This document shows, in pieces, positions 19,484 to 27,937 of a stretch of DNA of 64,000 nt; the first letter of the stretch is position 1, and every line of letters starts with the position of its first letter. The stretch is from positions 62,001 to 126,000 of the forward strand of contig NZ_AUFP01000009.1 of assembly GCF_000426565.1 (NCBI RefSeq), in the 5' to 3' direction. The DNA comes from Segatella albensis DSM 11370 = JCM 12258. GTDB taxonomy: Bacteria; Bacteroidota; Bacteroidia; Bacteroidales; Bacteroidaceae. Made by a program: the position numbers and the translations under genes. Below the pieces are notes generated by a model. It was not told the DNA's origin. It was given only the letters and a program-made list of their open reading frames with translations, and did no database searches.

Positions 19484-19562
19484 TTTTGTTTGTTTTAAAT
19501 TGTTATAAATAAAAGGTGGCAACGCATATACCAAGGCGGTACCACTCAGTAATTTCACCTTT
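19484..19562 (-). promoter_or_regulatory. infC-rpmI spacer with possible leader hairpin
   Basis: On the minus strand AAAGGTG (19556-19562, overlapping the infC stop) can pair with CACCTTT (19512-19518), which is followed by TATTTATAAC. The interior can form TACC/GGTA instead. This could be an autoregulatory L35/L20 leader or a weak attenuator; only the pairing is seen. Confidence 0.3.
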
Positions 19563-20250
19563 AATCTTCAGAAGCCTCTGCCAACTTCTTCAGGGCATCT
19601 CCACCCTTTGCATTGGCTAAGCCGTTTGCCTCCACACGTGCCTTCTTTGCCTCAGCAACAGCTTTTGCCTCTGCTTCCTCAGCAAGTTCACGATCACGCT
19701 TTTGCTGGCTTTTCTTTGCCACACCAGCTTTTTTAGGAGCCATATAGAGGAACATTTTCTTTCCCTCAAGCTTAGGCAACTGTTCTACTTTTCCATATTC
19801 CTCAAGGTCATTTGCGAAACGAAGCAAAAGGACTTCACCCTGCTCCTTGAAAAGAATACTACGACCACGGAAGAATACGTATGCACGTACCTTATTACCT
19901 TCTTCCAAGAACTCCTGAGCATGTTTCAATTTAAATTGATAATCATGTTCATCAGTCTGAGGTCCGAAACGTATTTCCTTGACTTCTACCTTGACCTGCT
20001 TCTGCTTCATTTCTTTCTGACGCTTCTTCTGCTGGTACAAGAACTTAGAATAGTCGATAAGACGACATACAGGAGGTTGTGCATTAGGAGAAATCTCTAC
20101 AAGATCTACTCCTTCCTGGCGAGCAAGATCCAAAGCTTTACGGGTTGGCATTACTTCAGCGCCATCATCGCCTACTACTCTTACCTCGCGTACACGAATC
20201 TGTTCGTTGATACGGAACTGATTCTTCAATTTTTTAGTGTCATTCTTCAT
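19561..20250 (-). CDS. infC: translation initiation factor IF-3
   Basis: IF-3 binds the 30S subunit and checks start-codon pairing. The 229-aa protein has the N-terminal domain ([16 protein letters not shown]...), the linker helix rich in K and Q ([14 protein letters not shown]) and the C-terminal domain ([18 protein letters not shown]...FRGRSI). A tail of about 55 Ala/Lys/Glu-rich residues follows, longer than in proteobacterial IF-3 and, from memory, common in Bacteroidetes. It starts at ATG, not the rare AUU/AUC used for autoregulation elsewhere. Transcription starts from its own promoter just after the thrS terminator. Confidence 0.97.
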   Translation of the reverse strand: MKNDTKKLKNQFRINEQIRVREVRVVGDDGAEVMPTRKALDLARQEGVDLVEISPNAQPPVCRLIDYSKFLYQQKKRQKEMKQKQVKVEVKEIRFGPQTDEHDYQFKLKHAQEFLEEGNKVRAYVFFRGRSILFKEQGEVLLLRFANDLEEYGKVEQLPKLEGKKMFLYMAPKKAGVAKKSQQKRDRELAEEAEAKAVAEAKKARVEANGLANAKGGDALKKLAEASED

Positions 20251-20315
20251 TAACTGTTCTGTTCTTTCTAGAAATCTTTATTTTTTATAATCATCCAACT
20301 TTAGATAATCGGCTG

Positions 20316-20323
20316 CAAAATTA
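20316..20323 (-). promoter_or_regulatory. -7 promoter element of infC-rpmI-rplT
   Basis: TAATTTTG on the minus strand directly after the thrS terminator, 65 nt before the infC ATG. Confidence 0.6.
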
Positions 20324-20324
20324 C

Positions 20325-20364
20325 AAAAAAGTCGGAAACAAACCAAATTATTCCCGACTTTTTT
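20325..20364 (-). terminator. terminator between thrS and infC
   Basis: An 11-bp stem AAAAAAGTCGG/CCGACTTTTTT with an 18-nt loop, ending in a T run on the minus strand. It separates thrS transcription from the infC promoter. Confidence 0.78.
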
Positions 20365-20394
20365 ATATATTTACTTTATATTTTCTTAACTTCT

Positions 20395-22344
20395 TTAGTC
20401 TATTGCATTCAATTGTTCTGCAACTTCATCGTTAATACGCTGAGCAAATTCTTCCATCTTCATGGTTGCTTGTTCACCACCTCCACGCTTACGCATAGAT
20501 ACGAGACCTTCAGCAGATTCTTTTTCTCCGACCACAATCATATAAGGTACTCGCTTCAACTCGTTATCACGAATCTTACGTCCTATCTTCTCATTACGAT
20601 CATCAATGTATGCACGAACATCCTTGTTATCCAGATATTTCTTAACCTTGGCTGCATAATCATTATACTTCTCAGAAATTGGTAGGATTGCTACCTGATC
20701 AGGAGTTAGCCAAAGAGGGAAATGACCTGCAGTATGTTCTATCAGCACAGCAGTAAAACGTTCTAGCGAACCGAATGGTGCACGGTGAATCATCACTGGA
20801 GTTTTCTTTGTATTGTCCTCTGCAGTATATTCCAACTTGAAACGTTGTGGCAAGTTATAATCTACCTGGATAGTACCCAACTGCCACTTACGACCAATAG
20901 CATCTTTTACCATGAAGTCGAGTTTCGGACCATAGAATGCAGCCTCGCCCTCTTCTTCACGAGCATTCAAACCTTTCTCCTTACAAGCCTCACGAATTGC
21001 ATTTTGACTCTCTTCCCAGATTTCATCTGAACCAATATACTTTTCTGTATCTTTTGGATCACGCAAAGAAATCTGTGCCTCATAGTCCTTAAAGCCAAAG
21101 ATATTAAAGACCTTCTGAATAATATCAATGACATTTTCAAACTCAGCTTTTACTTGGTCTGGACGAACAAAGATATGTGCATCATCCTGAGTAAATGTAC
21201 GAACACGAGTCAATCCATGTAACTCACCGCTCTTTTCGTAACGGAACACAGTACCGAACTCTGCGATACGCAATGGAAGATCTTTATAAGAACGTGGCTT
21301 ACGAGCATAAACTTCACAGTGATGAGGACAGTTCATTGGTTTCAGCATATATTCTTCATCCTCCTCTGGAGTATGAATTGGCTGGAAAGCATCCTTACCA
21401 TAATGAGCCCAGTGACCTGAAGTAATATAAAGGTTCTTACTACCGATACCTGGGGTAATAACCTCCTGATAATTGTAAGGTTTCAGCACACGGCGAAGCA
21501 ATTCCTGCAAACGTAAACGAAGTTGTGTACCTTTTGGTAACCAAATAGGAAGACCTTTACCTACTCTATCAGAGAACATAAAGAGTTCCATTTCTTTACC
21601 AATCTTACGATGATCACGCTTCTTAGCTTCCTCAAGCATTACCAAATACTCATCGAGCATTTTCTTCTTAGGGAATGAGATACCATAAATACGTGTCATC
21701 TGCTCACGCTTAGCATCACCACGCCAGAAAGCACCAGCTACACTTGTAATCTTTACAGCTTTGATTAAGCCCGTTGACGTCAAGTGAGGACCACGACATA
21801 GGTCAGTAAAAGCACCTTGGGTATATGTTGTGATGGTACCGTCTTCCAAGTCTTGCTCTATATGCTCGCATTTATATTCCTGTCCGTCAGCTTTGAATTC
21901 TTTCAAAGCATCAGCCTTAGAAACTTCTTTGCGAACAACAGGCTCGTCCTTTTTAGCAAGTTCCATCATCTTTGCTTCGATCTTTGCGAAATCATTCTCC
22001 GAGATAGCGACGCCCTTAGGAGGCATAACATCATAGAAGAATCCATTTTCAACAGCAGGACCAAAACCGAACTGTACACCAGGATAGAGTTCCTGCAATG
22101 CCTCTGCCAACAAATGGGCAGATGTATGCCAGAAGGTATGTTTTCCCTGCTCGTCCTCAAACTTATAGAGGGCGATTGTAGCGTCCTCATTAATAGGACG
22201 ATTCAACTCTACAGTTTCACCATTAACACCGCAAGATACAACGTTGCGAGCGAGAGCCGGTGAAATACTCTCGGCGATTTGAAAACCAGTTACGCCCTGC
22301 TCATACTCACGAACAGATCCGTCTGGGAATGTGATTTTAACCAT
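20395..22344 (-). CDS. thrS: threonine--tRNA ligase
   Basis: Charges tRNA-Thr. The 649-aa protein has the N-terminal TGS domain (1-60), the editing domain with H73-x3-H77 (HTSAH) and CRGPH, the class II catalytic core with zinc ligand C339 ([10 protein letters not shown]) and motif 2/3 residues, and the C-terminal anticodon-binding domain from about 540 ([10 protein letters not shown]...). Full length. It has its own promoter; no T-box is visible in the roughly 25-nt leader. It is followed by a terminator and the infC promoter. Confidence 0.98.
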   Translation of the reverse strand: MVKITFPDGSVREYEQGVTGFQIAESISPALARNVVSCGVNGETVELNRPINEDATIALYKFEDEQGKHTFWHTSAHLLAEALQELYPGVQFGFGPAVENGFFYDVMPPKGVAISENDFAKIEAKMMELAKKDEPVVRKEVSKADALKEFKADGQEYKCEHIEQDLEDGTITTYTQGAFTDLCRGPHLTSTGLIKAVKITSVAGAFWRGDAKREQMTRIYGISFPKKKMLDEYLVMLEEAKKRDHRKIGKEMELFMFSDRVGKGLPIWLPKGTQLRLRLQELLRRVLKPYNYQEVITPGIGSKNLYITSGHWAHYGKDAFQPIHTPEEDEEYMLKPMNCPHHCEVYARKPRSYKDLPLRIAEFGTVFRYEKSGELHGLTRVRTFTQDDAHIFVRPDQVKAEFENVIDIIQKVFNIFGFKDYEAQISLRDPKDTEKYIGSDEIWEESQNAIREACKEKGLNAREEEGEAAFYGPKLDFMVKDAIGRKWQLGTIQVDYNLPQRFKLEYTAEDNTKKTPVMIHRAPFGSLERFTAVLIEHTAGHFPLWLTPDQVAILPISEKYNDYAAKVKKYLDNKDVRAYIDDRNEKIGRKIRDNELKRVPYMIVVGEKESAEGLVSMRKRGGGEQATMKMEEFAQRINDEVAEQLNAID

Positions 22345-22373
22345 AATACAAATTGATTTATCTTAATCGGGGG

Positions 22374-22381
22374 CAAAGATA
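22374..22381 (-). promoter_or_regulatory. -7 promoter element of thrS
   Basis: TATCTTTG on the minus strand, 29 nt upstream of the ATG. Confidence 0.65.
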
Positions 22382-22404
22382 CTATTTTTTATCCATAACA
22401 GATA

Positions 22405-22436
22405 ATAAAAGCCACATAAATTTATGTGGCTTTTAT
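22405..22436 (-). terminator. perfect palindrome terminating the SPOR-ruvX-def-TPR operon
   Basis: A 32-bp perfect palindrome with arm ATAAAAGCCACATAAA, located 33 nt after the TPR gene stop. Its ends are T-rich on the minus strand. Confidence 0.75.
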
Positions 22437-22468
22437 AATGTTTAATCATTTGTGAATGATATACACTA

Positions 22469-24439
22469 TTATTTAACGGTAATTCGTTTAATAATACTAT
22501 ATGCATCAAACAGTCCTAATTCTCCGGCTTTACTTAAATCACTTACACCTTGTGTTTTATTCTGACTTTTAATACGGGCTATACCTCGATTATACCATGC
22601 TTCTGCCATCCTACTATCCAGTTCTATCGCTTTAGAATAGTCATCAATAGCTTGACTATATTCTTTTCTTGAAGCATGCATATTACCTCTATTATAATAT
22701 AGGTATGGATTATTTGGATTCAAGCGAATTGCATCATCAAAATCTGCACGTGTCTGTCCGGCTATCAACTGATTACTTATACCCTGACTGGCATTATAGT
22801 TAAATTGCATCTCTTCGCATACTGCTCGCTGCCAATATGCGAGTTTATTTCTATCATTCATCTGAATAACTGCCGTTAAATCACTAATTGCAGATTCAAA
22901 ATCCTGAAGGGCACTATATGCTATCGCACGAAGCATCAGCCGTCGGCTCATAACATCCACATCTTTCACGTTACTTATCGACTTGCTCAGTTTATCAATA
23001 TAGTTGAACATTGACAAACTCTGCTGTTCTGTCATTTGAGAAGGACTACAACTGAGGTATATTGGCTTTTCCGACTTTGACAAACGATTTAATTCTTCTA
23101 TATCCTTATCAAACGCACGGTCAGCGCCTACAGTTACTTGATGAAGATATGACATTTGATACATTGGCAAGAAAGCAATTTCAACACTTCTGTTCTGTAC
23201 CTTTCCTCGATATTCACTTTTGTATTCATGTCCTTCCGACGGAGTATCATCATCAGCGATGACGATCTGATTATACTTATTCAAATCGATTTCTGAACGC
23301 TTGCGCATCTCCTTACGTTTATTTTTACTCCATCTAGGCTGAATTCCTATATGTTTATTCATCTGGGCTTTAAAGATTCGGAATTCATCCAGTTCAGCTT
23401 TAGCTGTCATTCCCAATTTTCGATAGCATCTAGCACGTTGTGCCAAACCTGTCCAGAAATTTGGGAATTGCTCTATCACCTTACTATAATCACGAATAGC
23501 AGCCCTTATTTGGCCCGTTCTGTCATTCAAAATAGCACGATTATAAATAGCAATAAAGTTTTTGGGTTCCATTTTAATGATAAAATCAAAATCCGTTATT
23601 GCTCGATTATCATCGCCCAGATTCATACGAAGCAATGCTCTGTTATAATGCGCTAAAAAGTTATTTGGATCATAAACTATCGCATTATCATAATCTTCCA
23701 TCGCTCCTCGCAGATTATTACAATTCAATCGTGCTAAAGCTCGATTTACATAGTTCTCTGCTATTTTAGGTCTTAAATGTATAGCCTTACCGATAAATCC
23801 ATCAGCCTCACGCCATTGTTGACGGCCCAAAGAAATAAGTCCACGTGTTCGCCAGGCATCATAATCATAAGGATCCAATTTCAAGCTTTCGTCCAAACTA
23901 TTAGCTGCAGCAGTAGTATCTTTCTGATGTAGATACACCTCGGCACGCAAGGAATATGCATTAGCAAAGTTCTTCCATTTCGTAATCATGGTGTCCAAAT
24001 CCAATTGTGCGCCCTGATAATCAAGACTCTGCATCTTACAAAGTGCACGATTGAACCAAAAATTCTGATTATGAGGAGAAATACGAATAGCCGAATTATA
24101 GTCTTGAATAGCATCTCGATAGTTATTCTGTCGGATTTCACAGATAGCACGAAGATCATACATCGACTCAATATACGGATTCAGTCGAATTGCCTCCGTC
24201 ACATCCTTTTGAGCACCCACATAATCATCAAGACTATATTTCGCTACCCCACGAAAATACCAAGGCTCATACAGATAAGGCTTGGAATTAATTGCCAAAT
24301 TGAAATATTGAATAGAGAGCACATAATCTTCATAATATAAAGCAGAGCGTCCAGCAGTTATCAATCGATCAACACGATACTGAGCCTTGGCAGTCATTAT
24401 CGAGATAACTGCCATCAAAATAATGAATACCCTTTTCAT
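22469..24439 (-). CDS. secreted tetratricopeptide-repeat protein
   Basis: A 656-aa protein with a signal peptide (cleavage near TAKAQ) and at least ten TPR units. Two arrays (about 20-350 and 490-650) are separated by a non-repetitive stretch (about 350-470) that starts with a basic segment RWSKNKRKEMRKRSE. TPRs give protein-protein contacts, so this is likely a periplasmic scaffold; no enzyme motif is present. It is the last gene of the SPOR-ruvX-def operon, 17 bp after def. I do not recognise a specific family beyond the repeats. Confidence 0.85.
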   Translation of the reverse strand: MKRVFIILMAVISIMTAKAQYRVDRLITAGRSALYYEDYVLSIQYFNLAINSKPYLYEPWYFRGVAKYSLDDYVGAQKDVTEAIRLNPYIESMYDLRAICEIRQNNYRDAIQDYNSAIRISPHNQNFWFNRALCKMQSLDYQGAQLDLDTMITKWKNFANAYSLRAEVYLHQKDTTAAANSLDESLKLDPYDYDAWRTRGLISLGRQQWREADGFIGKAIHLRPKIAENYVNRALARLNCNNLRGAMEDYDNAIVYDPNNFLAHYNRALLRMNLGDDNRAITDFDFIIKMEPKNFIAIYNRAILNDRTGQIRAAIRDYSKVIEQFPNFWTGLAQRARCYRKLGMTAKAELDEFRIFKAQMNKHIGIQPRWSKNKRKEMRKRSEIDLNKYNQIVIADDDTPSEGHEYKSEYRGKVQNRSVEIAFLPMYQMSYLHQVTVGADRAFDKDIEELNRLSKSEKPIYLSCSPSQMTEQQSLSMFNYIDKLSKSISNVKDVDVMSRRLMLRAIAYSALQDFESAISDLTAVIQMNDRNKLAYWQRAVCEEMQFNYNASQGISNQLIAGQTRADFDDAIRLNPNNPYLYYNRGNMHASRKEYSQAIDDYSKAIELDSRMAEAWYNRGIARIKSQNKTQGVSDLSKAGELGLFDAYSIIKRITVK

Positions 24440-24456
24440 GTGCTCTCTAGATTGAA

Positions 24457-25020
24457 TTATTTTCTATAGACCTTTGTACGATAGGCAGCACGGAACTTAC
24501 CTTTCATCATATTCTTCAGTTTACCACCGATCATATTCTTGCGCAATGCAGAAACACGGTCTACATACATGATACCTTCCAAATGATCGAATTCATGCTG
24601 CATAACACGGGCAGCATAACCTTCAACCCATTCATCATGCTCTAGGAAGTCCTCATCCATATATTTCACATGAATACGAGTTGGACGAGTAACATTCTCA
24701 GAGAGACCAGGTATTGAGAGACAACCTTCTTCCAAGGTAGACTTCTTTGAATTTTCATCTAACTCGAGGATATGAGCATTTATGAAGGTTTTACGATAAC
24801 CTTCATACTCAGGGAAATCCTCCTTAAGCACATCCAAATCAATAACGACGACACGGATAGCCTTACCGATCTGTGGAGCAGCTAAACCAACACCATTACT
24901 ATTATCCAGTGTCTCATACATATTCTGAATCAACTCCTTCAAATCTGGATAATCAGGAGTGATATCCTCGGCTACCTTTCTTAAAACAGGTTGCCCATAA
25001 ATATAAATAGGTAATATCAT
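24457..25020 (-). CDS. def: peptide deformylase
   Basis: Removes the formyl group from nascent N-terminal Met. All three motifs are intact in the 187-aa protein: GVGLAAPQIG (43-52), EGCLS with metal ligand C100, and QHEFDHLEG with H142, E143 and H146. Length is normal. It lies 5 bp after ruvX and 17 bp before the TPR gene, within one transcription unit. Confidence 0.97.
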   Translation of the reverse strand: MILPIYIYGQPVLRKVAEDITPDYPDLKELIQNMYETLDNSNGVGLAAPQIGKAIRVVVIDLDVLKEDFPEYEGYRKTFINAHILELDENSKKSTLEEGCLSIPGLSENVTRPTRIHVKYMDEDFLEHDEWVEGYAARVMQHEFDHLEGIMYVDRVSALRKNMIGGKLKNMMKGKFRAAYRTKVYRK

Positions 25021-25025
25021 TTCTT

Positions 25026-25439
25026 TTATCTTCTACTCTCCATATAGTCTTGGAGAATTATTGTAGCCGAAATCTCATCGACCAATCCTTTATTATCTCT
25101 TCTTACCTTTTTCTTCACCCCGCCATCGATCATTGCTCTATGAGCCAAGACCGAAGTAAAACGCTCATCATAATATTCAATAGGCACTTCAGGATGCGCC
25201 TTGCGCCACCGATTGAAGAAATTCTCTACTCGCGCCAAATTCTCGCTAGGCTGTCCATTAGGTTGAATAGGCTTTCCAATAATGATTTTCTCCACCTGTT
25301 CATCCTGAATATACTTTTCGAGATATTGAAAAAGAGTAGATGTAAGAACAGTGGCCAGTCCGTTAGCAATAATTTGCAAAGGATCGGTCACTGCTAAGCC
25401 TGTACGTTTCTTTCCGTAATCTATAGAAAGTATTCTCAT
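25026..25439 (-). CDS. ruvX: RuvX/YqgF family RNase H-fold nuclease
   Basis: A 137-aa protein of the YqgF family, often annotated as a Holliday junction resolvase and linked to pre-16S rRNA 5' processing in E. coli. The N-terminal motif RILSIDYGKKRTGLAVTD carries the first acidic residue (D6), the middle strand has KIIIGKP, and the C-terminal DEISATIILQDYM holds the last acidic residues. It overlaps the SPOR gene stop by 1 bp and precedes def by 5 bp. Confidence 0.94.
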   Translation of the reverse strand: MRILSIDYGKKRTGLAVTDPLQIIANGLATVLTSTLFQYLEKYIQDEQVEKIIIGKPIQPNGQPSENLARVENFFNRWRKAHPEVPIEYYDERFTSVLAHRAMIDGGVKKKVRRDNKGLVDEISATIILQDYMESRR

Positions 25440-25930
25440 TACTTCTTAAAGAGCAACCAAGCATCAGGATAGTTACCAGCACGGAACTGATTACGACTCT
25501 GAACAGCAGAAGCTTTATCAGCGAAAGTAGAAGCTACGACACGATACATATTACGACCTGCGTTGTAAACGATCTGAGCCTCATATCCAGCATTGTTCAG
25601 TGTATTCTGTAATCCTTCAGCATTTGCCTTTAAAGAGAAGGAACCAACAACGACGCTAAAAGCCTGAACACCCTTACCAGAAACCACAGTAAAGTCTTCT
25701 GTACGAACAGTTGCATTATCAACATTATCAACAACTGTAGTCTGAGTTGCTGTCTTGGTCTCGAGTGGGGTTACTACCGGAGCATCAGCAGCAGGTTCTT
25801 TCTGTGCATTTGCAGCTTCCTGAGCCTGAGCTTTCTCATAAGCCTTTTTATATGCACTTTCACTAGATTTACAACTTGTAAAAAGCATTGCAGCACAAAG
25901 TCCTGCACACAAAACCATATATTTTTTCAT
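25439..25930 (-). CDS. SPOR-domain lipoprotein
   Basis: A 163-aa lipoprotein (lipobox LFTSC, lipidated C20) with an Ala/Gln/Glu-rich linker and a C-terminal SPOR domain (about 90-163, FSVVVGSFSLKANAEGLQNTL...YRVVAST). SPOR domains bind denuded peptidoglycan at division sites, so a cell-envelope role is likely. First gene of the SPOR-ruvX-def-TPR operon. The only promoter-like element upstream, TATATTTTG at 25982-25990, has one base too many for the consensus. Confidence 0.88.
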   Translation of the reverse strand: MKKYMVLCAGLCAAMLFTSCKSSESAYKKAYEKAQAQEAANAQKEPAADAPVVTPLETKTATQTTVVDNVDNATVRTEDFTVVSGKGVQAFSVVVGSFSLKANAEGLQNTLNNAGYEAQIVYNAGRNMYRVVASTFADKASAVQSRNQFRAGNYPDAWLLFKK

Positions 25931-26097
25931 TGCTAAAATTGGGTTATAGTTAAACTATGAAATATTTATTGGGCGAAGTTACAAAATATATCGGGAAAAT
26001 ATAAAGAATATCCGCATAAAGTTTGTTAAATCAAGGTAATACAACATTTTTAACGAAAAATTAAGGTAAAATGTATGGTTCTTTTATCCCTTTTTAT

Positions 26098-26105
26098 TAA
26101 ATTTG
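26098..26105 (+). promoter_or_regulatory. -7 promoter element of the YtxH cassette
   Basis: TAAATTTG, an exact consensus match 38 nt upstream of the ATG at 26144. It lies inside the upstream extension of the frame and decides the start. Confidence 0.6.
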
Positions 26106-26143
26106 CCATTAGAATATTGTTTAACATCAAAAATTTAAAGAAC

Positions 26144-26359
26144 ATGAAAACATTAGGTTATTTAGGCGCATTCCTCGGAGGCGCACTCGCTGGTGCTACA
26201 TTAGGTCTTCTTCTCGCTCCTGAGAAGGGTGAAGACACTCGCAATAAGATTTCCAACGCTGTCGACGATTTCTGCAAGAAGCATGACATCAAGCTCAGTA
26301 AAAAAGATATGGAAGATTTAGTAGATGACATCAAGGACGCAGCTCCTGAGGTTGGTTAA
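26144..26359 (+). CDS. YtxH domain-containing small protein
   Basis: A 71-aa protein whose glycine-rich helix LGGALAGATLGLLLAPEKGEDTR is the YtxH signature; a charged helical tail follows. YtxH proteins are often stress-induced, but their biochemical role is unknown. The start at 26144 is preferred over a frame extension of 23 codons because the promoter lies within that extension. First of three short genes (YtxH, holin-III-like, 83-aa protein) that occur together in Bacteroidetes. Confidence 0.85.
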   Translation: MKTLGYLGAFLGGALAGATLGLLLAPEKGEDTRNKISNAVDDFCKKHDIKLSKKDMEDLVDDIKDAAPEVG

Positions 26360-26376
26360 CTCAAAAAGATTATATT

Positions 26377-26727
26377 TTGTTTTCAAACGATCAAAACATT
26401 GAAACTATTGGGCAACTCGTAGAAGTGCTCAAGCACTATATCGGGCTTCAGTCTGAATACATGAAGCTCGATGTGGTTGATAAGGTGGTACGACTACTAA
26501 CAGCCATTACAATGGTTATAGTATTCTCCGTACTCCTTATTCTTGCCTTAATTTATCTTTCGTTTGCAGCAGCCACGGCTTTAACCCCATTAGTGGGAAT
26601 GCCTTTAGCCTTCACCATTGTTGCAGGCGCTTATCTATTCATCTTAATACTGGTTTGGGCGAGCCGTCACCAACTTATTGAGAAACCTTTGGTGCAGTTC
26701 TTAACTAGCCTCCTTATGCAGAAGTAA
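26377..26727 (+). CDS. phage holin III-like membrane protein (DUF1469 type), TTG start
   Basis: A 116-aa protein with two long membrane helices (about 41-70 and 76-97) after an amphipathic N-terminus (NIETIGQLVEVLKHYIGLQSEY). It belongs to the holin-superfamily-III-like family of cellular proteins; the phage name is historical. The only start that keeps the conserved N-terminus MFSNDQNIETIGQ is a TTG at 26377; the next ATG is 28 codons in. It lies 17 bp after the YtxH gene and 1 bp before the next, so it is probably co-translated. Confidence 0.8.
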   Translation: MFSNDQNIETIGQLVEVLKHYIGLQSEYMKLDVVDKVVRLLTAITMVIVFSVLLILALIYLSFAAATALTPLVGMPLAFTIVAGAYLFILILVWASRHQLIEKPLVQFLTSLLMQK

Positions 26728-26728
26728 T

Positions 26729-26980
26729 ATGATAGAAGATCCTCAGTTTACATACAACTCGATTACCGACATCAGATTGCGCAAAGAAATTCTACGCAAT
26801 GAGATTTTGGAAGATAACGAGAAAATCAAAACGCTATGGGGTAGTCTGTTCAAAAAGTCTGACGCGCTTAACAAGAGATCGACACCTTCAAAACGGATCA
26901 ATAGCATTCTAAATATCGGTGCTGGAGTATTGGATGGCGTCATCTTGGGATGGAAATTATACCGTAAATTCAAGAAATAA
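26729..26980 (+). CDS. conserved small protein of the YtxH cassette
   Basis: An 83-aa protein starting 1 bp after the holin-like gene. The N-terminal half is charged and helical (DIRLRKEILRNEILEDNEKI); the C-terminal part has a short hydrophobic stretch (ILNIGAGVLDGVILGWKLY) and a basic end (RKFKK). I know no function; the constant three-gene arrangement suggests a shared envelope or stress role. Confidence 0.75.
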   Translation: MIEDPQFTYNSITDIRLRKEILRNEILEDNEKIKTLWGSLFKKSDALNKRSTPSKRINSILNIGAGVLDGVILGWKLYRKFKK

Positions 26981-27000
26981 GCATTAGATTTTGGACATAA

Positions 27001-27024
27001 AAAAAAGGAGTACCGCCGTACTCC
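27001..27024 (-). terminator. terminator of the small RNA, also downstream of the murB operon
   Basis: A 7-bp perfect stem with GGCG loop and an eight-T tract on the minus strand. Read-through transcripts of the DUF4348-murB-metallo-hydrolase operon would also end here. Confidence 0.8.
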
Positions 27025-27061
27025 AACCTTGTTAACCTTAAATCTAATACTATGAAAAACA
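27001..27061 (-). ncRNA. candidate small RNA of about 60 nt
   Basis: A complete transcription unit on the minus strand: TTG (27095-27097), a 20-nt spacer, TATATTTG (27067-27074), about 60 nt without an open frame, then a hairpin GGAGTAC/GTACTCC (27007-27024) followed by eight T. It contains the stretch ATTAGATTTAAGGTTAACAA. Promoter-to-terminator orphan RNAs such as Bacteroidales-1 are known in this order; I cannot confirm membership. The RNA is antisense to the 3' end of the YtxH-cassette transcript. Confidence 0.6.
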
Positions 27062-27066
27062 CAGTG

Positions 27067-27097
27067 CAAATATAAGAATATATTCTATATATAGCAA
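27067..27097 (-). promoter_or_regulatory. promoter of the candidate small RNA
   Basis: TTG, N20, TATATTTG on the minus strand. The nearest minus-strand gene downstream is far beyond the terminator, so this promoter has no protein-coding target. Confidence 0.65.
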
Positions 27098-27163
27098 CTG
27101 TTTATCTATTTTTACGCAAAAATTTACGTTTATTTAACATATACAATATTGGGATTAACAACT

Positions 27164-27937
27164 TTAAAAAGGTATAACTTGGCCATCATAGCCAAACTCT
27201 ACCCCTCTAGGCAAACGTTTATTTGCCTCATCATGTAGCCCAATTTCGTGTGTCAAATGAATAAGAACAGTACGTTCTGCCCCTATTTTTCTGCTCACCC
27301 TAATGGCATCATCTACCAATTGATGACTATGATGCGGTTTATCCCATCTCAGGGCATTGATAATCAGAGTTTTCATGCCATTTAGATATTGATATTCACT
27401 ATCAGCCATAGTCTTCATATCCGTGATATATGCCAAATCATGAAATCGATATCCAAGAATAGGCATTTTATCATGCATTACCCTAATCGGAAAAACTTCC
27501 ATATCACCGATTTTCAGGACCTGATGCGGTTCTATCTTATGAAGCGACAGTTCTGGAGCTCCAGGATACAAAGGCATCCCTTCTGGTGGAAAACAATACG
27601 GCAGCATACGTCGCATACCAGCCATCACTTTCTCCTCAGCATATACATCTACCCCATTGAACCGATGACAATAGGGACGCAAATCATCCATACCTCCAAC
27701 ATGATCATAATGGATATGGGTAACTAGTACAGCATTTATCTTACGAAATGGTTGTGTAAGTAATTGCTCTCGAATATCAGGACCTGCATCGATTAATATT
27801 CTTGTATCGCCATCCTCTACAAGAGCAGCAGTACGCAAACGATGGTCTTTCGGATTTTCCGAACGACACACCTCACATTGGCATCCCAATACTGGCACAC
27901 CATTTGAAGTTCCCGTTCCTAATAATGTGATCTTCAT
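27164..27937 (-). CDS. metallo-beta-lactamase-fold hydrolase (PhnP-like)
   Basis: A 257-aa protein with the metal-binding motif H-x-H-x-D-H (THIHYDHVGG, about 74-83), the opening strand LLGTGTSNGVPVLGC and a Cys group C-x-C-x2-C (GCQCEVC) that in PhnP-like phosphodiesterases holds a structural zinc. Later metal ligands are seen in VMHDKMP, ITDMKT and HSHQLVDD. Known relatives hydrolyse cyclic phosphodiesters; the substrate here is unknown. It overlaps murB by 4 bp and is the last gene of the operon. Confidence 0.87.
   Translation of the reverse strand: MKITLLGTGTSNGVPVLGCQCEVCRSENPKDHRLRTAALVEDGDTRILIDAGPDIREQLLTQPFRKINAVLVTHIHYDHVGGMDDLRPYCHRFNGVDVYAEEKVMAGMRRMLPYCFPPEGMPLYPGAPELSLHKIEPHQVLKIGDMEVFPIRVMHDKMPILGYRFHDLAYITDMKTMADSEYQYLNGMKTLIINALRWDKPHHSHQLVDDAIRVSRKIGAERTVLIHLTHEIGLHDEANKRLPRGVEFGYDGQVIPF

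Noticed and set aside
26377..26727. Prophage lysis gene (holin)
   Set aside because: The protein belongs to a cellular family that travels with YtxH; there are no other phage genes.
27035..27075. Short plus-strand ORF MKNTVQI near the small RNA
   Set aside because: Seven codons, no ribosome-binding site; its bases are explained by the minus-strand promoter and RNA.
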